Assembly: GCF_000818015.1 (NCBI RefSeq)
Contig: NZ_CP007511.1
Location: forward strand, 3,819,501 to 3,883,500
DNA: 64,000 nucleotides
Source of the DNA: Stutzerimonas balearica DSM 6083
Lineage (GTDB): Bacteria > Pseudomonadota > Gammaproteobacteria > Pseudomonadales > Pseudomonadaceae
Direction: 5' to 3'
Position 1 is the stretch's first letter. The number at the start of each line of letters is the position of its first letter. Below the pieces are notes generated by a model that was not told where the DNA came from, searched no databases, and worked only from the letters and a program-made list of their open reading frames with translations. Shown one piece after another: positions 1 to 12,537 of the stretch. The position numbers and the translations under genes are program-made.

Positions 1-2
1 CG

Positions 3-413
3 GTGCAGGTCTGGTTCGAGCAGGCCACGCTGCAGCTCGGCGTACCGCTGATTGCGCTGGCCTGCCTTGCCAGCGCACGCGGCTGGCATTGGAGCGGGCC
101 GACCTGGGGCCGCCTGCTGCTGGGGCTGTGCGCGTTCTTCGAGCTGGCGCGCCAGTTCGGCGCCAGCGAACCATACGCACTTGGCCTGAGCCTGCTCAGC
201 GCACTGCTGGTGACCTACGCCGGCCTCGTCCGCTGGCCGGATCGGCATGCGGCCCTGGCGGGCGCGCTGGGCGGGCTGCTTCTACTGGCGGCGGCGTGGG
301 CCGGCCCGCACGGGGACGTCGCGGCGACTTTTGCGCTGGCGCTGGCGGCCCCACTGTTGGCACTGCTGCTACGCCGCCTCGGCCGGTCGGCGGAGCCGCT
401 GGCAAATGGCTGA
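3..413 (+). CDS. Hypothetical membrane protein, 5' end cut by window
   Basis: I do not recognise this protein. It has an open frame of about 136 codons reading from the window edge; a GTG lies at position 3, but the true start may be upstream. It is almost wholly hydrophobic, with about five candidate membrane segments (roughly residues 10-25, 36-50, 60-76, 84-101 and 108-124) separated by short Arg/Trp-containing loops, and ends in a short polar tail. This fits a small inner-membrane protein. It lies upstream of the Sel1 gene in the same direction, but a plausible promoter sits between them, so co-transcription is not implied. Confidence 0.55.
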   Translation: MQVWFEQATLQLGVPLIALACLASARGWHWSGPTWGRLLLGLCAFFELARQFGASEPYALGLSLLSALLVTYAGLVRWPDRHAALAGALGGLLLLAAAWAGPHGDVAATFALALAAPLLALLLRRLGRSAEPLANG

Positions 414-431
414 ACGACTGCCCGAAAGGCT

Positions 432-460
432 TTGTAAGCTGTCGGCAGCTTATCCATAAT
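432..460 (+). promoter_or_regulatory. Candidate sigma-70 promoter with internal palindrome
   Basis: TTGTAA (432-437) and CATAAT (455-460) are spaced by 17 bases, upstream of the Sel1-repeat gene. The spacer contains a perfect inverted repeat, AAGCTG-TCGG-CAGCTT (436-451), which touches the -35 box and could be an operator. Motif match only. Confidence 0.5.
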
Positions 461-525
461 GTGACAGCCGACGCGTTTGCCCGGCAGTTCGTTAAAACGC
501 CCTGATCCTCGAGGCGCTCCAATTG

Positions 526-1062
526 ATGACCCGCACCGGCCGCATCCTGTCTTTGGGCTGTCTGCTCCTCGCGTTACCGACGATGACGATGGCCGGTGGC
601 AATTCGCTGCTGGTGCCCGCGACGGCACGCTGTGCGCTCAATGCGTTGCCCGAGGAACTGCCGACGGCGCTGCGCGCCTGCCAGCAGGCGGCTAGCGAAG
701 GCGACGCCCAGGCGGCCTTCGAACTGGGCGAGTTCTACCATGACGGCAAGCGTGCCCCACGCGACCTGAACAAGGCGCTGTACTGGTTCGAGCAAGCCTC
801 GCTCAAGGGCCATGCCACCGCGCAGCATCGCCTGGGCATCATGTTCTTTCGCGGCGAGGGCGTACCGGCCAACAACGTGCAGGCCTACATCGTGCTGAAG
901 ATGGCGGCGGTCAACGGCGACGAGGATGCGCTGGACACCGCCGACCGCGTCTCGACGCAGATGCGCCGTGACGAGCTGGAGATCGCCACCCAGGTGCTCG
1001 GGCAGATCTTCCGCGAGTACCTGCTGGAACTGCAGGCCGCCGACTCGCCGTTCGCGCCCTGA
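526..1062 (+). CDS. Secreted Sel1-repeat (TPR-like) protein
   Basis: A 178-aa protein with an N-terminal signal peptide (residues 1-23, hydrophobic core, TMA before the likely cleavage site) followed by Sel1/TPR-like helical repeats at about 59-95 and 96-131. The repeats show the usual A-x-x-x-LG-x-x-Y/F-x-x-G and W-F-x-x-A-x-x-x-G spacing. Sel1 proteins are usually periplasmic or envelope adaptor proteins; no enzymatic motif is visible. I chose ATG 526 over the in-frame TTG at 523. A GAGG at 511-514 is the best Shine-Dalgarno match. It lies directly upstream of miaB with its own promoter-like sequence. The specific role is unknown. Confidence 0.8.
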   Translation: MTRTGRILSLGCLLLALPTMTMAGGNSLLVPATARCALNALPEELPTALRACQQAASEGDAQAAFELGEFYHDGKRAPRDLNKALYWFEQASLKGHATAQHRLGIMFFRGEGVPANNVQAYIVLKMAAVNGDEDALDTADRVSTQMRRDELEIATQVLGQIFREYLLELQAADSPFAP

Positions 1063-1107
1063 CGGCCAGGCGACGATCGCGCGCTTTCCCCCTCCCCTGC
1101 GGACGCT

Positions 1108-1113
1108 TATAAT
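1108..1113 (+). promoter_or_regulatory. -10 box of miaB promoter
   Basis: A perfect TATAAT lies 41 bases before the miaB ATG. The -35 position (1085-1090, TTTCCC) is poor. Confidence 0.5.
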
Positions 1114-1148
1114 CGCCGGTCATTTTTTGAACAACGCCGGCCCGTAAC

Positions 1149-2462
1149 ATGTCCCGCAAGCTTTTCATCGAAACCCACGGCTGCCAGATGAACGAGTACG
1201 ACAGCTCGCGCATGGCTGACCTGCTGGGCGAACACCAGGCCATGGAGATCACCGAGAACCCGGCCGATGCCGACGTGATCCTCCTCAACACCTGCTCGAT
1301 CCGCGAGAAGGCCCAGGAAAAGGTCTTTTCCCAGCTCGGCCGCTGGCGCGAGCTGAAGCAGGAGAACCCGCAACTGGTGATCGGCGTCGGCGGTTGCGTG
1401 GCCAGCCAGGAAGGCGCAGCCATCCGCGATCGTGCACCCTACGTGGACGTCGTGTTCGGCCCGCAGACGCTACACCGCCTGCCGGAGATGATCGATGCGG
1501 CGCGCAGCACCCGCACGCCGCAGGTGGACATTTCCTTCCCCGAGATCGAAAAGTTCGACCGCCTGCCCGAGCCCCGGGTCGACGGCCCGAGCGCCTTCGT
1601 CTCGGTCATGGAAGGCTGCAGCAAGTACTGCACCTTCTGCGTGGTGCCCTACACCCGCGGCGAGGAAGTCAGCCGGCCGTTACCGGACGTGCTTGGGGAA
1701 ATCCTCCACCTGGCCGAAAACGGTGTGAAGGAAGTGACGCTGCTCGGCCAAAACGTCAACGGCTACCGCCATGACGGCAGCGATTTTGCCGATCTGCTGC
1801 ACGCCGTCGCGGCGATCGAGGGCATCGAGCGCATTCGCTACACCACCAGCCACCCGCTGGAATTCTCCGATGCGATCATCCAGGCACATGCCGAGATTCC
1901 GCAGCTGGTGAAGTACCTGCACCTGCCTGTGCAGTCGGGCTCGGACCGGGTGCTGGCGGCAATGAAACGCAACCACACGGCGCTCGAATACAAGTCGCGC
2001 ATCCGCAAGCTCAAGGCCGCGGTGCCCGACATCCTGATCAGTTCGGACTTCATCGTCGGTTTTCCCGGCGAGACCGAGAAGGATTTCGAGCAGACCATGA
2101 AGCTGATCGAAGACGTCGGCTTCGACTTTTCCTACTCGTTCGTCTACAGCGCCCGCCCCGGCACGCCGGCCGCGGACCTGAACGACGACACGCCCGAGGA
2201 GGTCAAGAAGCAGCGCCTCGCCGTGTTGCAGCACCGGCTCAACGAGCAGGGCTTCGAGAACAGCCGACGAATGGTCGGCACGACGCAGCGCATTCTGGTG
2301 ACCGACTACTCCAAGAAGGACCCGGGCATGCTGCAGGGCCGCACGGAGCACAACCGCATCGTCAATTTCCGCTGCGACAACCCGCGACTGATCGGCCAGT
2401 TCGTCGAAGTCCACATCGACGACGCCCTGCCGCACTCGCTGCGTGGCAGTCTGCTCGGCTGA
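1149..2462 (+). CDS. miaB: tRNA-2-methylthio-N6-dimethylallyladenosine synthase MiaB
   Basis: Radical-SAM methylthiotransferase that converts i6A37 to ms2i6A37 in tRNAs reading UNN codons. At 437 aa it has the full family length. The N-terminal UPF0004 domain carries the auxiliary-cluster cysteines C12, C49 and C83. The radical-SAM triad is C157-x3-C161-x2-C164 (motif GCSKYCTFC). The C-terminal stretch from about residue 370 fits a TRAM RNA-binding domain. All cluster ligands are present, so it should be active. It precedes ybeZ, ybeY, corC and lnt in the same direction, the usual gammaproteobacterial order. Confidence 0.97.
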   Translation: MSRKLFIETHGCQMNEYDSSRMADLLGEHQAMEITENPADADVILLNTCSIREKAQEKVFSQLGRWRELKQENPQLVIGVGGCVASQEGAAIRDRAPYVDVVFGPQTLHRLPEMIDAARSTRTPQVDISFPEIEKFDRLPEPRVDGPSAFVSVMEGCSKYCTFCVVPYTRGEEVSRPLPDVLGEILHLAENGVKEVTLLGQNVNGYRHDGSDFADLLHAVAAIEGIERIRYTTSHPLEFSDAIIQAHAEIPQLVKYLHLPVQSGSDRVLAAMKRNHTALEYKSRIRKLKAAVPDILISSDFIVGFPGETEKDFEQTMKLIEDVGFDFSYSFVYSARPGTPAADLNDDTPEEVKKQRLAVLQHRLNEQGFENSRRMVGTTQRILVTDYSKKDPGMLQGRTEHNRIVNFRCDNPRLIGQFVEVHIDDALPHSLRGSLLG

Positions 2463-2602
2463 GCAGGCCCGCGCCTCGGTGCCCGGCCGGACTGACCGAC
2501 GCCAACCGGCCCGGGGACCGAACAAGCGCCAGCTTTCGGCTTTGCCGCGGCGGCGCTATTCTCTTTTCACCAATTCGCCGCCTACGGCCATATCGAAAGC
2601 CC

Positions 2603-3607
2603 TTGAACGCACCCATAGAACCTCATCGCTTCACCCTCGAACCCTTTGAAGCACGCCGCTTCGCCAACCTCTGCGGCCAGTTCGACGAGCACCTGCGACT
2701 GATCGAACAGCGCCTGGCCCTGGAAATCCGCAACCGCGGCAACCAGTTCGAACTGGTCGGCCCGCAGGACGCTGCCAAGTCCGCGGAAAACCTGCTGCGC
2801 CGCCTCTACCGCGAAACCAAGACCACCGAGCTGTCGCCGGACATGGTCCACCTGTTCCTGCAGGAGTCGGGCATGGAGGAGCTGGCCAACCCCAGCGCCA
2901 ACCAGGGCGTGAGCCTGCGCACGCGCAAGGGCAACATCCGCCCGCGCGGGGCCAATCAGCAGCGCTACGTCAAGGCCATCCTCGACAACGACATCAATTT
3001 CGGCATCGGCCCGGCAGGCACCGGCAAGACCTATCTGGCGGTCGCCTGTGCGGTGGATGCACTGGAGCGCGAACAGGTACGGCGCATCCTGCTGGTCCGC
3101 CCGGCGGTCGAAGCCGGCGAGAAACTCGGCTTCCTGCCCGGCGACCTGGCGCAGAAGATCGATCCTTATCTGCGTCCGCTGTACGACGCACTCTACGAAA
3201 TGCTCGGCTTCGAGCACGTGGCGCGGCTGATCGAGAAGCAGGTGATCGAGATTGCACCGCTGGCCTACATGCGCGGCCGCACGCTGAACAACAGCTTCAT
3301 CATCCTCGACGAGAGCCAGAACACCACCCAGGAGCAGATGAAGATGTTCCTGACGCGTATCGGCTTCGGCTCCACCGCGGTGATCACCGGCGACATCACC
3401 CAGGTCGACCTGCCGCGCGGCACCAAGAGCGGCCTGGCGCACGTGATCGACGTGCTGCGCGACGTCAAGGGCATCAGCTTCACCCATTTCCAGCCCAAGG
3501 ACGTGGTGCGCCACCCCCTGGTGCAGCGCATCGTCGAGGCCTACGACGCCTTCGAAGACCCGCAGCCGATGCCGGCCCGACGGGCGAATCAGGAATCGCC
3601 GTCGTGA
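2603..3607 (+). CDS. ybeZ: PhoH-like ATPase YbeZ
   Basis: A 334-aa PhoH-family P-loop ATPase thought to act with YbeY in rRNA processing and ribosome quality control. Walker A is GPAGTGKT at residues 136-143 and Walker B is ILDESQN with D236-E237. The N-terminal 130 residues hold the small basic domain typical of YbeZ rather than a PIN-PhoH fusion. The start is TTG at 2603: the product then begins NAPIEPHRF, the conserved beginning of Pseudomonas homologues, and no in-frame ATG gives a better N-terminus. Its stop overlaps the GTG of ybeY by four bases, so translation is probably coupled. Confidence 0.93.
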   Translation: MNAPIEPHRFTLEPFEARRFANLCGQFDEHLRLIEQRLALEIRNRGNQFELVGPQDAAKSAENLLRRLYRETKTTELSPDMVHLFLQESGMEELANPSANQGVSLRTRKGNIRPRGANQQRYVKAILDNDINFGIGPAGTGKTYLAVACAVDALEREQVRRILLVRPAVEAGEKLGFLPGDLAQKIDPYLRPLYDALYEMLGFEHVARLIEKQVIEIAPLAYMRGRTLNNSFIILDESQNTTQEQMKMFLTRIGFGSTAVITGDITQVDLPRGTKSGLAHVIDVLRDVKGISFTHFQPKDVVRHPLVQRIVEAYDAFEDPQPMPARRANQESPS

Positions 3608-4086
3608 TCGAACTCGATCTGCAGCTGGCCTCGGAGGCGCAAGCGCCGTCGCAGGCCGATTTCCAACGCTGGTGCGAGCTGGCCCTGCGGCAACGCAGCG
3701 CCGATTCCGAGCTGACCATTCGGGTGGTCGACGAAGCCGAAGGGCGCGAGCTCAACCGCACCTGGCGGCACAAGGACTACGCCACCAACGTGCTGTCGTT
3801 TCCGGCCGATGTGCCAGACGGCATCCTCGACATTCCGCTGCTCGGCGACCTGGTGATCTGCGCGCCAGTGGTCGAGCGCGAAGCCGCCGAGCAGGGCAAG
3901 CCGAGCCAGGCGCACTGGGCCCACCTGGTCATCCACGGTTGCCTGCATCTGCTGGGTTACGACCATATCGAGGACGACGAGGCCGAGGAAATGGAAGCGC
4001 TGGAACGCGAGCTTCTGGCCGAACTCGGCCACCCCGACCCCTATGCCGAACAACAGCCCGAAACGGGCCACCGCATGGACCACTGA
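3604..4086 (+). CDS. ybeY: Endoribonuclease YbeY (rRNA maturation factor)
   Basis: A 160-aa single-strand-specific metallo-endoribonuclease needed for 16S rRNA 3'-end maturation and 70S quality control. The zinc site HGxLHLxGYDH is complete, with H111, H115 and H121. The conserved R/H-rich stretch around [17 protein letters not shown] (residues 51-67) is present. It starts at a GTG that overlaps the ybeZ stop in the arrangement GTGA, matching the functional pairing of YbeZ and YbeY. It is followed 10 bases later by corC. Confidence 0.95.
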   Translation: MIELDLQLASEAQAPSQADFQRWCELALRQRSADSELTIRVVDEAEGRELNRTWRHKDYATNVLSFPADVPDGILDIPLLGDLVICAPVVEREAAEQGKPSQAHWAHLVIHGCLHLLGYDHIEDDEAEEMEALERELLAELGHPDPYAEQQPETGHRMDH

Positions 4087-4096
4087 GCCACACGAC

Positions 4097-4945
4097 ATGA
4101 GCGAAGACCGATCGATCAGCGGGCAGAAGTCCTGGCTGGAGAAAATCACCCAGGCTTTTGCCCACGAACCCAAGAACCGCCAGGAGCTGCTGGAAATCCT
4201 GCGCGAGGCCCACGACAACAAGCTGCTCGACAGCGAGGCCCTGGCCATCGTCGAGGGCGCCATCCAGGTCGCCGACCTGCAGGTGCGCGACATCATGGTG
4301 CCGCGCTCGCAGGTCATCAGCATTCGCGCCGACCAGTCGCCGCGAGAGTTCCTTCCGGCAATCATCGAAGCCGCGCATTCGCGCTACCCGGTAGTCGGCG
4401 AGAGCCTCGACGAGGTGATCGGCATCCTGCTGGCCAAGGATCTGCTGCCGCTGGTCCTGCAAGGCGAACAGCAGAGCTTCAACATCAAGGATCTGCTGCG
4501 CCCGGCCACCTTCGTGCCCGAATCCAAGCGCCTGAACGTATTGCTGCGCGAGTTTCGCGCCAACCACAACCACATGGCCGTGGTCATCGATGAATATGGC
4601 GGCGTCGCCGGCCTGGTCACCATCGAGGACGTGCTGGAGCAGATCGTCGGCGACATCGAGGACGAGCACGACGTCGAGGAAGACAGCTATATCCGCCCGC
4701 TGCCCTCCGGCGATTTCCTGGTCAAGGCGCTGACGCCGATCGACGAGTTCAACGACTACTTCGAGGTCGCCTTCCCCGACGACGAGTTCGACACCGTCGC
4801 CGGCCTGGTGATGAATGCCTTCGGCCATCTGCCCAAGCGCAACGAAGTGATCGAGATCGACGGTTTCCGTGTGCGCGTGCTCAATGCCGACAGCCGCCGC
4901 GTCCACATGCTGCGCCTGTCGCGCCTGGAGCGCGAGGCACACTGA
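4097..4945 (+). CDS. corC: CorC/YbeX family CBS-domain protein
   Basis: A 282-aa soluble protein of the HlyC/CorC family. Paired CBS domains span about residues 60-185, starting with the conserved VRDIMVPRSQV segment, and a CorC_HlyC domain covers about 195-275. Homologues are linked to Mg/Co efflux and, through conserved linkage with ybeZ/ybeY, to ribosome metabolism. I placed the start at ATG 4097. An ATG 54 bases upstream would extend the protein back into ybeY without family-like sequence. No transmembrane DUF21 region is present, so it is the short soluble form. Confidence 0.93.
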   Translation: MSEDRSISGQKSWLEKITQAFAHEPKNRQELLEILREAHDNKLLDSEALAIVEGAIQVADLQVRDIMVPRSQVISIRADQSPREFLPAIIEAAHSRYPVVGESLDEVIGILLAKDLLPLVLQGEQQSFNIKDLLRPATFVPESKRLNVLLREFRANHNHMAVVIDEYGGVAGLVTIEDVLEQIVGDIEDEHDVEEDSYIRPLPSGDFLVKALTPIDEFNDYFEVAFPDDEFDTVAGLVMNAFGHLPKRNEVIEIDGFRVRVLNADSRRVHMLRLSRLEREAH

Positions 4946-4954
4946 GCGACCGCG

Positions 4955-4985
4955 GGCCGTGGCGGGTTTCTACCGCCACGCGGCC
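4955..4985 (+). other. Hairpin between corC and lnt
   Basis: CGTGGCGG (4958-4965) and CCGCCACG (4973-4980) pair perfectly around a 7-base loop and can extend through a two-base bulge to GGC/GCC. No T-run follows, so it is not a standard intrinsic terminator. It may attenuate or protect the corC-lnt transcript. Confidence 0.5.
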
Positions 4986-5071
4986 TGCGCCCCGCCACAT
5001 AAACGCGCTTCGCTTGCGGCAGGCCGAGCATGGCCGTAGCCTCGCCTGCATTTGTCCCGCAAGGAAAATCG

Positions 5072-6589
5072 ATGTCCTGGATCACCCGTCCCGGCTGGCT
5101 CGGCAATCTGCTGGCGCTTGTCGCAGGCACGCTTACCACGCTGGCGCTGGCGCCGTTCGACCTTTGGCCGCTGGCGCTCGTCTCTATCGCCCTCCTGTTC
5201 CTCGGTCTGCGCGAACTCGCCCCGGGCCAGGCTGCGCGACGCGGCTGGTGCTACGGTTTCGGCCTGTTCGCTTCCGGCGTGAGCTGGGTCTACGTCAGCA
5301 TCCACGACTTCGGCGCGGCCTCGCCGGCGCTGGCCGGCCTGCTGACGCTTGGCTTCGTCGCCGGGCTGGCGCTGTTCTTCATGCTCTTCGGCTGGCTCTG
5401 GGCGCGCTGGCTGCGTGGACAGCAGACACCCCTGCGCGACGCACTTGGCTTCGCCGCCCTGTGGCTCGCGCTGGACGCCCTGCGCGGCTGGCTGCTGACC
5501 GGCTTTCCGTGGCTCTATGCCGGCTACAGTCAGCTGGATGGGCCGCTCGCCGGGCTCGCGCCGCTAGGCGGCGTCTGGCTCCTGACCTTTGCCATCAGCC
5601 TCAGCGCGGCACTGCTGGTAAACCTGCCGCGCATGCGCGGTCGGCCCTCGCAGCTGGCCGCCGCGGCCCTACTGCTGGTTGCGCCCTGGCTGACCGGAGC
5701 GCTGCTCGACGAGTATGCCTGGACGCAACCCAAGGGCGACCCGCTGAGCGTCGTGGCGGTGCAGGGCAATGTCCACCAGAGCCTCAAGTGGGATCCCAAG
5801 CAGCTGGAAATGCAGCTGGTGCTGTACCGCGACATGACCTTCCGCAGCCGACCCGCCGACCTCATCGTCTGGCCGGAAACCGCCGTACCGATCCTCAAGG
5901 AACATGCCGAAGGCTACCTGTCGATGATGGCCGGCTTCGCCCGACAGCGCGATTCGGCGCTGATCACCGGGGTGCCGGTACGCCAGCCCAACGATGCCGG
6001 CGAACTGCGCTATTACAACGGCCTGACGGTCACCGGCGAAGGCAGCGGCACCTACCTCAAGCAGAAACTCGTCCCCTTCGGCGAGTACGTTCCGCTGCAG
6101 GACCTGCTGCGCGGACTGATCGCCTTCTTCGACCTGCCCATGTCCGACTTCGCCCGCGGCCAGCCTGGCCAACCACTGCTGCAGGCCAAGGGGCTGCAGA
6201 TCGCTCCCTATATCTGCTACGAGGTGGTCTACCCGGAATTCGCCGCCGCACTCGCCGCCGACAGCGACCTGCTGCTGACGGTGAGCAACGACGCCTGGTT
6301 CGGCCGCTCCATCGGCCCGCTGCAGCACCTGCAGATGGCCCAGATGCGCGCGCTGGAAGCCGGCCGCTGGATGATCCGCGCGACGAACAACGGCATCACC
6401 GTGCTGATCGACCCGTTCGGCCGCGTTACCGAAGGGGTGCCGCAGTTCGAAGAGGCCGTGCTTTACGGAGAAGTCAGCGCCATGCAAGGGCTGACGCCCT
6501 ACCTGCGCTGGCGCTCCTGGCCGCTGGTGCTGGTCTGTTCGTTACTGCTGGGCTGGGCCTTGATCGGCCGCAACCGGGGGCGCGGGTGA
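5072..6589 (+). CDS. lnt: Apolipoprotein N-acyltransferase Lnt
   Basis: An inner-membrane enzyme that adds the third acyl chain to lipoproteins. The 505-aa protein has about six N-terminal membrane helices (residues 1-200) followed by a periplasmic nitrilase fold. The catalytic triad is visible as E269 (VWPETAVP), K330 (just before LVPFGEYVP) and C382 (YICYEVVYPE). I chose ATG 5072 because AAGGA sits six bases upstream. An upstream in-frame start at 5030 adds no family-like sequence. The last 48 bases overlap the convergent ydcF-type gene. Several lipoproteins encoded nearby (LptE, RlpA, the lytic transglycosylase at 12538) would be substrates. Confidence 0.96.
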   Translation: MSWITRPGWLGNLLALVAGTLTTLALAPFDLWPLALVSIALLFLGLRELAPGQAARRGWCYGFGLFASGVSWVYVSIHDFGAASPALAGLLTLGFVAGLALFFMLFGWLWARWLRGQQTPLRDALGFAALWLALDALRGWLLTGFPWLYAGYSQLDGPLAGLAPLGGVWLLTFAISLSAALLVNLPRMRGRPSQLAAAALLLVAPWLTGALLDEYAWTQPKGDPLSVVAVQGNVHQSLKWDPKQLEMQLVLYRDMTFRSRPADLIVWPETAVPILKEHAEGYLSMMAGFARQRDSALITGVPVRQPNDAGELRYYNGLTVTGEGSGTYLKQKLVPFGEYVPLQDLLRGLIAFFDLPMSDFARGQPGQPLLQAKGLQIAPYICYEVVYPEFAAALAADSDLLLTVSNDAWFGRSIGPLQHLQMAQMRALEAGRWMIRATNNGITVLIDPFGRVTEGVPQFEEAVLYGEVSAMQGLTPYLRWRSWPLVLVCSLLLGWALIGRNRGRG

Positions 6590-7363
6590 TACGCCCACCG
6601 CTGGGCGGTACAGCAGCGGATAAAGGAGCATTCCGGCGGCCTCGTTGATCAGCAGGCTGGTCTGCCACACCGCTTTGGCTTCCGGGAGCCAACCACCCAG
6701 CGGGCGCCCGTTGGGCACGCCCATGAACCCCACCGGTGCGGCGACGACCTCGATGCCGTTCTGCTCGAAGCACCAGCGCGAGCGCGGCATGTGCACCGCA
6801 GAGGTCACCAGCACGACCCGATCGATGCCCGCCGCCTTGAGCATCTGCGCACTGTAGACAGCATTCTCCCAGGTCGTACGGCTGCGCTCCTCCAGCCAGC
6901 GGGTCGGCACCTGGAAGTCGCGCTGCAATACCTCGGCACCGATGTATGCCTCGCTCGGCGGCTGGCCGAAGTGCAGCCCGCCGCTGGTGAGGATCGGCAG
7001 CCCGCTGGCACGCGCCAGACGTGCCGCATAGCGCAGCCGCTCGAGCGCCAGATGGCCCGGCTGGTCGCCGCCCCAGGCCGGATCGGCGAGCTCACGCCCG
7101 GCGCCGAGCACGACGATGGCTCCCGCCTCGGCTGCCAGCCCGCCCCAGCGCGCCTCGGCCAGCGCCGGCTCACGCTCGAGCAGTCTGGCACCCCACTCGA
7201 CGAACACCGGCAGGCTCATTGCCGTCAGGCCGCCAAGACCGATGGCGAAGCACAGCGCGGCGAACCGCGGCCGACGGCGCCGCAGGAGCCAGGCACAGGC
7301 CAGCAGCAGCACAAAGCCGCCCGGAGGAAGTAGCAGCTGTTTGAAGAAATAGCGAATCGGCAC
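6542..7363 (-). CDS. YdcF/ElyC-type DUF218 membrane protein
   Basis: A 273-aa protein with two N-terminal hydrophobic segments (about 8-25 and 35-55) and a DUF218 domain (about 80-250). Landmarks are IVVLGAG, ILTSGG, an ERSRTTWENA segment and VTSAVHMPRS. DUF218 proteins such as ElyC and SanA are tied to envelope and lipid-carrier integrity, but the chemistry is not established. It starts at GTG with AAGGGG nine bases upstream, and a TAGAGT -10 box lies 40 bases before the start. The 3' end overlaps the convergent lnt gene by 48 bases. Confidence 0.85.
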   Translation of the reverse strand: MPIRYFFKQLLLPPGGFVLLLACAWLLRRRRPRFAALCFAIGLGGLTAMSLPVFVEWGARLLEREPALAEARWGGLAAEAGAIVVLGAGRELADPAWGGDQPGHLALERLRYAARLARASGLPILTSGGLHFGQPPSEAYIGAEVLQRDFQVPTRWLEERSRTTWENAVYSAQMLKAAGIDRVVLVTSAVHMPRSRWCFEQNGIEVVAAPVGFMGVPNGRPLGGWLPEAKAVWQTSLLINEAAGMLLYPLLYRPAVGVSPAPPVAADQGPAQQ

Positions 7364-7397
7364 CCGGCAACCCCTTGTCTCTCAGCAGGTGCCCGCC

Positions 7398-7403
7398 ACT
7401 CTA
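7398..7403 (-). promoter_or_regulatory. -10 box for the DUF218 gene
   Basis: TAGAGT on the minus strand, 40 bases before the GTG start. It belongs to the recurrent TAnACT-like set seen across this window; no clear -35. Confidence 0.35.
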
Positions 7404-7426
7404 ACCGCTAGCCTTACGGCGCTGCA

Positions 7427-10722
<3,296 letters not shown>

Positions 10723-10768
10723 TTCGGCTCCGACGCTGCAGGCGGAGGAGCCCACGAGGGATATACAG

Positions 10769-11374
10769 ATGATCAAACGGAATCTGGCTGTGCTGGGCCT
10801 GGCCGCCCTCCTCGGTGGCTGCGGCTTCCAGCTGCGCGGCACCGGCGATGTGCAGTTCGGCCTCAAGGAGCTCGATCTGCAGGCGCGCAACAGCTATGGC
10901 GAAACCCGCCAGCAGCTCGAGGATGTACTCGAGCGCAACGATGTGCGCGTCCATCCCGGCGCCCGCTACCGCCTGGATCTGGTCAAAGAGAGCACCCGCC
11001 AGCGCGTCGCCAGCTACACCAGCGCGGCGCGCAGTGCCGAGTACGAGCTCACCAGCGAGCTGACCTATCAGTTCCGCGGCCCGCAGGATCGGTTGCTGCT
11101 CGAGGACAACGTCGAAGTGCAGAAGGTCTACGTACACGACGAGAACAACCTGATCGGTTCCGACCAGGAAGCCGAGCAGCTGCGCCAGGAAATGCGCCGC
11201 GAGCTGATTCAGCAAGTGGTCATGCGCATCCAGCGCATTACCCCGGCCCAGCTCGACCAGCTGCAGCAAGAGGCGGAGGCCAGGGCTCGCGCCGAGGCCG
11301 AGGCGCTCGAAGCCGCTCGGCGCGAGCAGGGCGCGCAGCCCCTGCAGTCGCCGATCCAGCTGCCGCTGCAGTGA
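10769..11374 (+). CDS. lptE: LPS-assembly lipoprotein LptE
   Basis: A 201-aa outer-membrane lipoprotein that plugs LptD and helps insert lipopolysaccharide. The signal peptide ends in a lipobox LGGC with C18 as the lipidated cysteine, followed by GFQLRGTG, the conserved start of mature LptE. The C-terminal 35 residues are rich in Ala, Glu and Gln and probably unstructured. GAGGG lies eight bases before the ATG. It sits between leuS and holA, its conserved location. Confidence 0.93.
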   Translation: MIKRNLAVLGLAALLGGCGFQLRGTGDVQFGLKELDLQARNSYGETRQQLEDVLERNDVRVHPGARYRLDLVKESTRQRVASYTSAARSAEYELTSELTYQFRGPQDRLLLEDNVEVQKVYVHDENNLIGSDQEAEQLRQEMRRELIQQVVMRIQRITPAQLDQLQQEAEARARAEAEALEAARREQGAQPLQSPIQLPLQ

Positions 11375-11379
11375 AGCCG

Positions 11380-11403
11380 GAGGAGCCGCCGCCGCGGCTC
11401 CTC
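11380..11403 (+). other. Perfect hairpin between lptE and holA
   Basis: GAGGAGCCGC (11380-11389) and GCGGCTCCTC (11394-11403) form a perfect 10-bp stem with a 4-base loop right after the lptE stop, followed by TCGTTT. It may be a weak terminator or an mRNA processing and stability element controlling holA dosage. Confidence 0.55.
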
Positions 11404-11416
11404 TCGTTTGCCGTCA

Positions 11417-12448
11417 ATGAAACTCTCCCCCGCCCAACTCGCCAAGCACCTGCAGGGTTCGCTGGCCCCGGTTTACGTGGTCTGCGGCGACGAGCATCTG
11501 CTCTGCCAGGAAGCCTGTGACGCGATCCGCCAGGCGACGCGTGGCCAGGGTTTCAGCGAACGTCAGGTGTTCAATGTCGAGACCGGCTTCGACTGGGGTC
11601 AGCTGATCGAGGCTGGCGCCAGCCTGTCACTGTTCGCCGAGAAGCGCCTGATCGAACTGCGCATCCCCAACGGCAAGCCCGGCGACAAGGGTGCCGCGGC
11701 CCTGCTCGATTATCTGGCGCGCCCGGCCGAAGACACCGTGCTGTTGATCAGCCTGCCGAAGCTCGACGGCAGCACGCAAAAGACCAAGTGGGCCAAGGCG
11801 CTGATCGACGGCAAGGATGTGCAGTTCGTGCAGATCTGGCCGGTCGACGCCGCGCAGCTGCCCCAGTGGATCCGTCAGCGCCTGGCGCAGGCCGGCCTGG
11901 CCGCTGACCAGGAAGCGGTGGAAATGATCGCGGCGCGCGTCGAGGGCAACCTCCTCGCCGCTGCCCAGGAGATCGAAAAGCTCAAGCTGCTGGCCGAAGG
12001 CGGGCAGATCAACGCCGAGACGGTCCAAGCCGCGGTAGCCGACAGCGCCCGCTACGACGTATTCGGCCTGATCGACGCCTGCCTGCACGGCCACGCCAGC
12101 CATGCCCTGCACATGCTCGAAGGCCTGCGTGGCGAAGGCATCGAGCCGCCCGTGATCCTCTGGGCCCTGGCCCGCGAGCTGCGCCTGCTGGCCGGCATTG
12201 CACAGCAATACGCCCAGGGCCTGCCACTCGAGAAGGCCTTCGCCCAGGCGCGGCCTCCGGTGTGGGACAAACGCAGGCCGCTCGTTTCCAAGGCCTTGCA
12301 GCGGCACAGCGCGCAACGCTGGAACCAGCTGCTGATGGACGCCCAGCGCATCGATGCCCAGATCAAGGGCCAGGCCGAAGGCAATCCCTGGACCGGGCTG
12401 GCTGATCTGTGCCTGCAGTTGGCTGGCACGCGCATCCTGAACCGCTGA
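11417..12448 (+). CDS. holA: DNA polymerase III delta subunit
   Basis: A 343-aa clamp-loader subunit that opens the beta clamp within the DnaX complex. The N-terminal KLSPAQLAKHLQGSLAPVYVVCGDEHLL is characteristic of HolA; the middle has the degenerate AAA+ fold of the delta subunit and the C-terminus the helical collar domain (about 215-340). No functional Walker A motif is expected or seen. ATG 11417 gives the family N-terminus; an in-frame TTG at 11408 would add only three residues. No strong Shine-Dalgarno is visible, but a perfect hairpin lies just upstream. Confidence 0.95.
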   Translation: MKLSPAQLAKHLQGSLAPVYVVCGDEHLLCQEACDAIRQATRGQGFSERQVFNVETGFDWGQLIEAGASLSLFAEKRLIELRIPNGKPGDKGAAALLDYLARPAEDTVLLISLPKLDGSTQKTKWAKALIDGKDVQFVQIWPVDAAQLPQWIRQRLAQAGLAADQEAVEMIAARVEGNLLAAAQEIEKLKLLAEGGQINAETVQAAVADSARYDVFGLIDACLHGHASHALHMLEGLRGEGIEPPVILWALARELRLLAGIAQQYAQGLPLEKAFAQARPPVWDKRRPLVSKALQRHSAQRWNQLLMDAQRIDAQIKGQAEGNPWTGLADLCLQLAGTRILNR

Positions 12449-12499
12449 GCCAAGCGTGGCACAGGCGGTCGCCTGCCCCGCGCAAGCCGCACAAAGCGT

Positions 12500-12505
12500 G
12501 ATAAT
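12500..12505 (+). promoter_or_regulatory. -10-like box before the lytic transglycosylase gene
   Basis: GATAAT, 38 bases before the ATG at 12538, in the short gap after holA. No matching -35 was found. Confidence 0.35.
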
Positions 12506-12537
12506 GTTCTCAGCCGATTTCCCCATCGAGAGTGGTG

